Positions 55,201-64,000 of a stretch of DNA of 64,000 nt are shown here, piece after piece; the stretch's first letter is position 1; each line of letters begins with the position of its first letter. The notes beneath the pieces were generated by a model. It made no database searches. It was not told where the DNA came from and was given only the letters and a program-made list of their open reading frames with translations. Position numbers and translations under genes: made by a program. Source of the DNA: Prinsepia uniflora (lineage: Eukaryota; Streptophyta; Magnoliopsida; Rosales; Rosaceae); assembly GCA_032719365.1 (NCBI GenBank), contig CM064872.1, positions 47,724,252-47,788,251 on the forward strand, written 5' to 3'.

Positions 55201-57273
55201 CAACGTCCCACCGAATTTCAGCTGGCCTTTCATCCAGCATTTGCAGAATATTTCCAGCGACTCTAGCACTGTTTTCTGCACAAATTTGGCATTTTCCAGC
55301 TCCAAAATGAACCTAGAAACCTAGGGTTTCATGCCAAATCAAGAAAATATGATTTCTAGGCTAGTTTCTAGCATGTTTTTATCTTAATTATTTAATTAGG
55401 ATTTTATTTCCTAAATTTTGAGGAGCTATTATCACTATAAAAATGGAGCTCATTCTCAATGTAAAGGGATTTCTTTTTAGACAAAAACTTGAGCCTCCCT
55501 AAAGGAAAAACCCTAGGCGGGTATATCCAAGGCAATTCAAGAATTTAAGTCCATATTTCCTCTTGTTTTTCCCTCAATCTTCACAAGGTTTCGCCTGCTG
55601 TTCAAGGAATCCTGTGAATAACAGTCCATTGTTTCCATCCACCTAGGCATCTCAAGCTGTTCTTGGATCCCCGAAAGTGTAACTTGGTTCTCTCTACTTA
55701 AACGCTTGATATTCTTTTTGGTTTTACTTATAATTCAATATATGTGTTGGTATTTCCTTTCTAACACTTGTACTTATGAATACAATCTCCATGTGTTTTA
55801 CTTTCTGAATTTCAATTATTTCACACATTTTCGTACTTAAACTTCAATTCAACGCTAAGTATTTATGATCGATGTTCAGTGCACTTAGAATGGGGTAGAA
55901 AATATTTAATGTTTGACGCGCATTCAATCAAAAAAGTAAGGTGAATCGTATTGTAAGTGTTTATGACTACTGTTCGGTGCATTTATAATATTGAAGAGTA
56001 TACGCTTGTAATTGAAATGATGAAGGTAGGATTTCATGATTGGTTCAATATGTGGAAAATGTTAATGTGTTGATAAAATTTGTGTTTAAAGAAAAGTCCA
56101 TTGTACAAAGGTTAAAATATAAGTAGAATTAATTTTATAATTTGTTTACATGTTTTTTTTTATGTTTACACTTTGTTCAAAACTTCCCCCATATTATTCT
56201 TTTATCTTTTCTACTAACCATTGTGAATGTTCTCTAATTTCTCCGGTTAAGAACGATCCCTATTTACCAATACTACATCTACACAAAAAAGGTTTAAATT
56301 GTATATGTTTCTATTAAGTATTGAGTGTTACTTTGTGTTTACTTTAATGCTCGGTGAAAGCGTATCACACACTCGCCCTCCAAATCAAAGAAATTATTTT
56401 TAGTCAATAGACTAGCTTAAGAATAGATCTAGTAATTTAACACCCAAATAAAATGGGAGGTGGAGTCCATATAAACAAGGCATCCAAAACTAGGATTAAA
56501 CAACTCTCAACTGAAACACCCAAAATACGAAAAAACTTTTCCATAATTCATGTTGCCCCAAACGAGATGGATTCGCCCCTGACACTAGAGGGTAAAACTC
56601 AAGTATTTTGAAATTCTTGAAGAAAAACATTCAACTAGAAAGGGAGTAGATGAAACTCAAATTTCTCTAAATTATAGGATCACCTAAATTTTAGAAAAGG
56701 ATGAAGAAGAGCCGTAAGTAAAAATTCGAGTATGTGAGATGTGACACAAACGCTGAACATGCAATTTCATTAAGGAACTTAAAAGTGTTTACTAGATCCG
56801 CCGGGGAATAAAATTCATCAAAATTGAACCTTCGTCAAAAGTCAAAAGCGATTACCAAAGGTAACTCCAAAATTGTGATTTAGAACAACTTTACCAAAAA
56901 GCAAAAAAAAAGAGGAACGGGATCCCCGGTTGTCAAAATGCATGATTTAGTATGGCGTCAAGATGTATCACATCACAATATGTGGCACAATCATCCTTGA
57001 ATAACTCGTTCACACCACCCATTATGAGCTCCACTTGTAAGCACCACTCGAATGCGAAATTTGACAGAATACAATTTCACTAATCTCGTTACTATGGGCA
57101 ACAACGATTAGGTTGAACCCTGATTAACTTGTGGGAATGCGCAATCAAACCGTAAACCATTATCACTAGAGTTTTAAAAGGTGTAATACTTACTCGAGGA
57201 GTGGATTTGACACCAGATATCGAGTCACATGATCATCAAGGGTCTGAAAACTAATGATGCGTCCGAGAACCAT
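52234..57273 (-). mobile_element. Internal region of a gypsy-like element without recognisable genes (LARD-like)
   Basis: It is bounded by a PPT on the left and a PBS on the right, about 5 kb, with only short unrelated frames (longest about 86-93 codons). No capsid, protease, RT or integrase motif was found. The middle, about 54735-56360, looks like a separate insertion: AT-rich start, a TATA-like CTATAAAAATGG at 55436, CTCATTCTCAATGTAAAGGG just after, and GAACGATCCCTATTTACC near 56250, which resembles LTR and leader sequence of another family. This is a non-coding or heavily decayed element. Confidence 0.5.
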
Positions 57274-57285
57274 GCTCTAATACCA
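57274..57285 (-). other. Primer binding site, initiator tRNA-Met type (one change)
   Basis: The minus strand reads TGGTATTAGAGC, one base from the standard TGGTATCAGAGC, three bases from the LTR end at 57289. Confidence 0.75.
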
Positions 57286-57288
57286 AAT

Positions 57289-58284
57289 TGATACACCCAA
57301 ACCCAGAAAGTCCATTTATGGCACACAAGTCAGGGCATACTGGCTGACATCTGGACGATGATGTTCAGATGGCGAAGCCATTTAAATTAAAAACAAAATG
57401 TTTTGGAGAGTCGGGTGAGACCTAACCAATGAAAATCGATCACATTTCACCTGACATCGGAAGATCAGAGCATGGACGAAATTAACTGATGATCATATCA
57501 TACAAAAAGGCTTTACCTGCCAATACCCGACTGTACTTTCAGCTTCACGCTACGTTTGGGAGTGAGTGTTAGAGAAACATCTGAACTCCTTTAAGTACGT
57601 GTGCGCCACCGAAACCTGAGGGGTTGAAAACACAAGGATGAGTGGACCCAGTTGTCATTTCAGTATAAAACCATTTTCAATAAACAACATTTAAACCCTC
57701 CTTTTAGTATAAAACCCAGAACAACTATAACATACTTGCAAGAAATATAATATCAATCTTTCAATAATAATTTAAACGATGCAATCAGATGAGCCATGCA
57801 GAAACCATATGTCGCAATATGTCACAATATCAACCCACATCATCAAGGCTTATGAGTCGCCTTGACTCTCATACTCGAAAGATACACTTAGTATTCTTTC
57901 TTAGTACCACACCCACGTGAAAGCTGGGTGTCTAGCACCGTCACCTTATGTCCCCTAGAGCTCAGGGTACAAGCTAACACAATTTTAACTAGTATTACGA
58001 GCGGCGGGGGTAATCGATCACGTAGAGACTGGTCTGTGGTCATATAGACGGGTATATGATACTAGTGACTCCTACGTGGGTTCTAAACCTCTCAATCTCA
58101 TCAATACCCTAGGGAATCATATGCAATGCAATATGTGACTCAATACTTTCAACTATGCATACTCACAATAATGTATTACAATCTATCAACATGACCGGAT
58201 AAGCATAGTAAATCATGCATCACAACGGTATACCAAAAATAATAGAGAACAAGATATGCATGATCAACAAGTATCGAGTATGTA
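57289..58284 (-). mobile_element. 5' LTR (partial) of the 52215-57285 element
   Basis: It starts TGATACACCC next to the PBS and is interrupted at 58285 by a plus-strand LTR. It has a diverged bracket motif (GATGAGTGGACCC near 57640). No matching right terminus is seen before the interruption. Confidence 0.6.
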
Positions 58285-59131
58285 TGTAAACCGTCCCAAA
58301 TTTACCGGATTAATTAAGATTTAATTGGGATTAATCGAGGATTAACGGAAGATCGGGGTAAAATGAATATTTTGCCACTATATGAGAGTGAAAAGTTGAT
58401 TTTTGACCTGGGAGGTCAATGGAAAGTGGATCGAGGTCCATTACGTAGATCGAGATGATATGAGTACGTAGACAGGTGACATGTCGAAATAGGACATTGT
58501 ACGAGAAAGTTACTGGTCTTAAACGATTTCGGAAACTATTTACAGTGGCATGTTTTACGATTGTTAACTTTTGAATTTGTATTGAGTGGGCCCAGATATT
58601 TGTATTTAGGCCCAATGGATGAGTGACTCAGTGTCACTCATCCATTGCTCCCCATTACACATACATACATCTACCCGAAAACCCACCCCAAAACCATTAT
58701 CTTCCTCATCACCTAGTACTCACCTGAGAGGGGGGCAGAGAGTGACTGAGGGAAATCGTGAGAGGTTGACGAGATGGAAAAAAGGCGAGGGGCCACGGTG
58801 GCTAGACTGAAAGTGGTGAGAAAACAAGTAGCACGTGAAGTTCAAAATGGTGTATTCGATTTGGATGCTTAGAACTCGAAAGTAATGTCATAGTGACCTG
58901 GTGTGAGTTCATGCGAGTTCGTAGAGCCTAGAAACAGAGCGTGTGGATGCTGGGAGGTGCTTAGGTGAAGGTTCGAAGGTTGAACCATGAAGATCGATTA
59001 TGAAAAATGAGATTTCTTCCCTGTTTATATGGTTTAAGGTTAGGCATAGGTTTCTAGGTTGATTATGAGTCACGGTCGGGTCAAGGTTGAGAAATGAAGG
59101 AAATAGGATCGGGTCAGCGTCGCGGGTCAAG

Positions 59132-59573
59132 GTCAGGGTCAGGGTAGGGTCAGGGTCAAAAATGGAAAAATAATGGAGGAAAATGGTTGAAAAATGAAGG
59201 AGATAGAACCAGGTCATGGTCGCCGGTCGAGCAACCTGGTTGCAAGAAAACGGGTCAATCCGCGAGAGGTTAACGATGACAAGCCATGTCATCATGTGTC
59301 AGGCTTGTCAGGCCATGTGGCCAACCAGAGGGAGACATATGGCAACTGTCGAGTCAGGGTCAGGGTAGGGTCAGGGTCAAAAATGGAAAAATAATGGAGG
59401 AAAATGGTTGAAAAATGAAGGAGATAGAACCGGGTCATGGTCGCCGGTCGAGCAACCTGGTTACAAGAAAACGGGTCAATCCGCGAGAGGTTAACGATGA
59501 CAAGCCATGTCATCATGTGTCAGGCTTGTCAAGCCATGTGGCCAACCAGAGGGAGACATATGGCAACTGTCGA
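59132..59573. repeat. 221-bp tandem duplication
   Basis: Units 59132-59352 and 59353-59573 are nearly identical, and both start inside a GTCAGGGTCAGGG simple repeat, which probably seeded unequal crossing over. The paired frames at 59194 and 59415 are a by-product. Confidence 0.92.
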
Positions 59574-60370
59574 GTCCAATCAGCAGTGACGTGGCAGTGC
59601 CATGTCAGGCATTGTCAAACCACGTGGACCAGTGAGATGGTGCCACGTGGTAGTCTGTCAGGGATTGTAAGATGAAGTGGCAGGTCTACGTCAGCCATGT
59701 CAGACCACGTGGACCAATGAGATGGTGCCACATCAGCGAGTATCAGCGTTGACTTTGTTAACGTCAACATTGACCGTCGTTAACCATCGTGTGACGACTT
59801 TGACCAGCGCGTGAGGGGATGTGGGCACAAATTTTGAGATGAAACTGATCTTGTTTGAAAGGTTTAGCCAATATGATTCCAATGGTGGTGGTTTTAGGTC
59901 AATCAGAGTTAGTTTCATAGGTTAAATAAAGGTTTTTTCCTTGGAAAGCGTGTTCGGGACACGTTGACAGTTCCGAGATGTGTGAGGGTTTTTGATATAG
60001 ACTTGTATAGGTTGATAGTAGCATTTGGATGTGATTTAGATAGGTCCGAACATCCTGGAGTGTATGGAATAGCCTAGAGTGGCTTACAACACAGGTTTAT
60101 GAGCGCATAGCACAAATGGTCTGTGAGTGGACGTTTGCTTTATAAATATGATGCATGCATAACTGTTTTATATGTTTTATGAACATTATTTGAGATGCAT
60201 AGACTACATGTGATTTAAATATGATTTGTTTGGAATTTTCATAGAAAATGCGTTATTCCACGTGGTTTGAGATTTCTGTTTTATAGGGCATTTGGGCTTA
60301 GGCCAAGTATTCTACGTGCATATGTTTTATATGATTTGACGGTTTCACGAAGAGGCGTGAAACCGACGAT

Positions 60371-61560
60371 TTGATTTTTGATTTTGTACGATTTCACGGG
60401 GATGCGTGAAATCAGTATTCGGGATGAGTCCTAGTTGATTTAGACTTTGACTCAGATGATAGTCAAAGGGAATTTCGATTCATGAAATGGTTTTCAAAAT
60501 TAGAAATATCTTTCGGGCGTATGACAGTTGATTTATGGCTTGATTTAGAATATAGTCAAACGTGAGATATATCGAGCTGTGACCCAGTTATGAGATTTAT
60601 GAAAGATATTTCGGGCATGACACCTAGTTGTGGATTTGATAGGATTCGAGGAATCATGGGTTATAGAGTGTTGATTGACACTGTTTTCGGGCTTGCAACC
60701 CATTTGATGATATTTCGGGCTTATGAATTTATTGATGATATTTGGGATTGTGTCCCTATGATTTTGAGTTTAAAGACTCAGATTTTATTAGAGGGCCTCC
60801 GGTTGTGAATATGTTTCCCAGGAGAGCACTCTGTAGATATGCTCGCCTCCGAGGTACGAAAAGGTCGCGATGTGCCTGTTGTCGAGCAACCGAGAGAAGT
60901 GGTAGCCGAGGGATGCTCGACTCAGGAGTTCGTATATGAGATCGATCGATGATATGTTCACGACGATCTGGTGATTGTCATCCGGTGATGTGTTCGGGCA
61001 TGAGTCCTAGTTGATTTTTGATTTTGTACGATTTCACGGGGATGCGTGAAATCAGTATTCGGGCATGAGTCCTAGTTGATTTAGACTTTGACTCAGATGA
61101 TAGTCAAAGGGAATTTTGATTCATGAAATGGTTTTCAAAATTAGAAATATCTTTCGGGCGTATGACAGTTGATTTATGGCTTGATTTAGAATATAGTCAA
61201 ACGTGAGATATATCGAGCTGTGACCCAGTTATGAGATTTATGAAAGATATTTCGGGCATGACACCTAGTTGTGGATTTGATAGGATTCGAGGAAACATGG
61301 GCTATAGAGTGTTGATTGACACTGTTTTCGGGCTTGCAACCCATTTGATGATATTTCGGGCTTATGACTTTATTGATGATATTTGGGATTGTGTCCCTAT
61401 GATTTTGAGTTTAAAGACTCAGATTTTATTAGAGGGCCTCCGGTTGTGAATATGTTTCCCAAGAGAGCACTCTGTAGATATGCTCGCCTCCGAGGTACGA
61501 AAAGGTCGCGATGTGCCTGTTGTCGAGCAACCGAAAGAGGCGGTAGCCGAGGGATGCTCG
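60371..61560. repeat. 640-bp tandem duplication, second copy cut by an LTR
   Basis: Unit 1 is 60371-61010; unit 2 begins at 61011 and runs to 61560, where the nested LTR starts. Units differ by few bases and a one-base gap. Each contains one GAGTTTAAAGACTC palindrome (60766-60779 and 61407-61420). Confidence 0.9.
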
Positions 61561-64000
61561 TGTAGCGACCCATCCCGGAATTCGGGATTAGATTACTAAC
61601 TAATCATGATTAGCAGGGTTAATCAGTGATTAGTTGGGCGAATTCGGACGAACGGTGCAAAATGACCGTTTTGCCCCTAGTCGTGGGTAAAACGTTGACT
61701 TTTTATTCGGGAAGTCAAATGTACTTTGACCAACGACCGTGACGTAGTTTGGGATGTCACGAGTTCATAGACAGGTGGCACGTTCGATTCCGACATCCGT
61801 GGTGAAAGTTATGACGTTCGGAAGCCCAGGGGCATTTCCGTAATTTGAACGAAATGGGGGGAAATGTTGACTTTTCGATCGGGAGGTCCGATGACCGAGG
61901 ACCGGGGACCGTTAGGACGGTCTCGATGCCCTGAGTCCGTAGGCAGGCGGCACGCGTCGATCGGAGTTTGAATGACCAAGTTACGGGTCTAGCGTACATG
62001 AGGGTATTTTGGTAAATTGTCATTTGAGGGTAAAATGGTAATTTGGCTGCTGTTGTGCGACAGCCGCGTATTGTGCTTGGCACTTCTCAGAAAACAGATC
62101 ATGGGTGAAATTGTTTATGGAACACAATTCTTGGGCTTAGTGCTAGTACTTGTTTATGCAGATTAAGGTGTCTTGGGCAGATAATGGGTATGTATTACTG
62201 GGTTGGTAATTGGGGACAGTGTGGGTGTTGTCTAGAGGACAGAGCACCGTCTGTTGAATTGGTTTGTTTAACTGGGTGAGAGAACAGAGGCCGGTTGTGA
62301 GCGTGCACGGTTTTGAGGTTGTTTACACCATTGAGTGAGGAACAGAGTTAGAAGCATGGCACGGGAGTGTCAGTGTGAGTGGGGTGGAACTGGGACTGAG
62401 TACTGGTGTGTGCCATTAGAAGTGGGAGGAGCAGAGTACTGAGAAGGATTCAAACCATTGTGTGGATTGATCAGAGCACGGGCTACCTTGAGTTTGGGTT
62501 TGGGGTAGCTGAATCAACTGGTGGGAGTGGCGGTGAAGAACGGAGGGACACTGGGAGTTTGAGAGTTAGGGAGGCAGAAACCTGGAAAAATTTGAAAATG
62601 GAGGGAAAATACCAAATTTGATTTGTGAGCCTTGGGGGTCCAAACTGATTATTAGTGCAGCTTCCTGGGCTGGTATCGACTGCGACCACGCAAAAATCGA
62701 ATGGGAGTGGTCGTGTTTTGACCCCAGACCGGAGTTCAGTTCTGGGAACGGGTCGTGGTGGAGTCCTGGTGGTGGGAGGCTTGAGACCTTGAAATTGAGC
62801 TCAGGAACATGTTCTTATGGATCCTGCGATGCTACTGAGTGAGGCAACTGAAGAAAACGATGAGTATTAGTGCACTTCAGTGATGAACTGTGGTCGGTTC
62901 TTCGCCGGAAAATCGAGCTTGAGTTGTGGTGTTGGAGGAGTCTAGAGGAGCAATTGGCAGGAGAAACAAGTTCATACGAACACTACGACGCTTCTAAGTG
63001 GGCCAATTTCAAGTAAACAATCGAAGTTGGTCGAGTTTGACGACTGAACAATACCCACCCGTTCTTCGAAGTTCGACTTCTAATCGTCTGGATTCAGGTA
63101 AGATGTCACAAATTGGAGGTCACAGAACCCAAATTAGATGCTTGGCAATTCTATTGAACGTTTGAATTGATGCATTTAGGTTGGAATTGACGGATTCGCA
63201 GCCGGGTCACGCCGCGGGCCAACCGGACCCATTTACAGACAGTCGGGTTGGAACGACGACTGTAGCTGGCACTGTAGCTGGCGCATGGGTGTCACGCGCA
63301 GCCGCTTGCGGCAGCGCGTGACGGCGCGTGAGGCCGATTTTCGAGGTAGGTCCAACATGACTTTTGTCCTACACATTGTAACGAACATTTTAACGTTAGT
63401 TTTAAATTTATCGGACACTGTTTCGATGTTGTTTCGAGGGTCCAAAGATTTCTATTACGTTTTTAATTAATGATTAATTCCCGGAAAATTATGGGAAATT
63501 AGTATGTGGTTAATTGAGACCTTAATGACCCTGGAATGTAATTTCGGGCAGGATTTGGGTTTTCTGGAAAATGCCGGAAGTTACGAAACCGCGGGCGGCG
63601 CGAAACCGAGCCTTAATAACGGTGTGTGAGTGGACGTTGCTTTCAAAATTTAATGCATGCATAAATATTTCCATGATTTTTATGATTATGATTATAAATT
63701 GTGGTTGATTTCGATTCCCTTATTTATACGTATTTTTGCTATACATACGAAATTACACGTATTTCGAGACTATGGTTACTCTTATGCTTGATGATGGTTT
63801 AACGTATGGTTTTATATGAATTGCGCGTGTCATGGTTTTAATAATGTTCTGAATATAAATGTGAGTATGATTTACGATTTTGACACGGATTTGAGAATGT
63901 TCCGGATTTGCACGTTTTACGAGGTTTTGAGTATGTTTTGATTGGATCGTGATTTTGGTGATTATGGTTGTGGTTTTGATGTGTTGAAAATGGATTTTGG
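61561..64000 (+). mobile_element. Nested gypsy LTR, runs off the window
   Basis: It starts TGTAGCGACCC at 61561, inside unit 2 of the 640-bp duplication; the five bases before it are GCTCG. U3 modules lie at about 61735-62040, the GC-rich hairpin at 63292-63321 and GTGAGTGGAC at 63626-63635. The right end, and so the target duplication, is not visible. Frames at 62406-62842 are not supported as genes. Confidence 0.8.
63292..63321. repeat. Strong GC-rich hairpin in LTR leader
   Basis: TCACGCGC pairs with GCGCGTGA, and inside it GCCGC pairs with GCGGC around a TT loop, with one A/A mismatch between the stems. Less perfect versions lie near 43150-43205, 46975-47020, 26490-26560, 11065-11140, 15790-15865 and 4430-4500. 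Confidence 0.8.

Larger units (their letters stand above)
58285..61560 (+). mobile_element. Plus-strand gypsy LTR with internal tandem duplications
   Basis: It starts TGTAAACCGTCCC at 58285 and follows the layout of the outer LTR at 41647, with GTGAGTGGAC at 60123-60132 and ATGCATGCAT just after. It is interrupted by another LTR at 61561, so its right end is outside the window. It is enlarged by a 221-bp and a 640-bp tandem duplication. Confidence 0.75.

Noticed and set aside
59194..59675. Paired ORFs starting MKEIEPGHGRR
   Set aside because: They are produced by the 221-bp tandem duplication of LTR sequence.
60590..61449. Paired 72-codon ORFs starting MRFMKDISGMTPS
   Set aside because: They are produced by the 640-bp tandem duplication inside an LTR.

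Overview
This is plant nuclear DNA made almost entirely of transposable elements. I see no intact host gene. Tekay/Del-type Ty3-gypsy LTRs with initiator-tRNA-Met primer sites, Ty1-copia remnants, a PIF/Harbinger transposase relic and a Cassandra TRIM with a 5S-rRNA-derived LTR all point to an angiosperm. The Cassandra sequence looks to me like Rosaceae copies, but that is an inference from memory. The only long, clean and recognisable reading frame is a retrotransposon gag on the minus strand (start 14222, end 13119).

Layout. 1-5833: end of a minus-strand gypsy element (internal region, primer site, 2.9 kb 5' LTR), which lies against two further LTR pieces (5834-7170). 7171-9606 plus 17364-17478: one copy of a segmental duplication whose second copy is 36855-39519. 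Copy 1 is split by a complete 7.75 kb gag-only LTR element (9607-17358) with a 5-bp target duplication, and copy 2 keeps the unoccupied site. 17569-20857: minus-strand LTR carrying a nested Cassandra TRIM. 21396-24913: two diverged copies of one LTR-like repeat around a broken Harbinger transposase. 24990-28017: solo LTR with target duplication. 29674-34930: two decayed copia elements facing each other tail to tail. 41647-49988: a solo LTR into which two other solo LTRs have inserted, each layer marked by 5-bp target duplications (one of them imperfect). 50315-51936: LTR fragment. 51937-58284: minus-strand gypsy-like element with PBS and PPT but no recognisable genes. 58285-64000: plus-strand LTR with two internal tandem duplications and another LTR nested at 61561.

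The most interesting signal is shared by nearly all the roughly 3 kb LTRs. A segment of about 0.9-1.3 kb is bracketed by an inverted pair GTGAGTGGAC ... GTCCACTCAC, usually with ATGCATGCAT-like palindromes just inside. It is filled with short palindromes about 30-50 bp apart whose arms change together (GAGT/ACTC, GGGT/ACCC, GGGC/GCCC, GGAC/GTCC, GGCC/GGCC, GGGA/TCCC). That is the pattern of a maintained array of small hairpins or palindromic sites, and no standard LTR feature explains it.

The genes do not form a host pathway. The gag-only element has gag, LTRs, PBS and PPT but lacks protease, reverse transcriptase, RNase H and integrase, so it must have been moved by an autonomous relative. 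Its LTRs differ by only about 0.5 percent by eye, so it moved recently.
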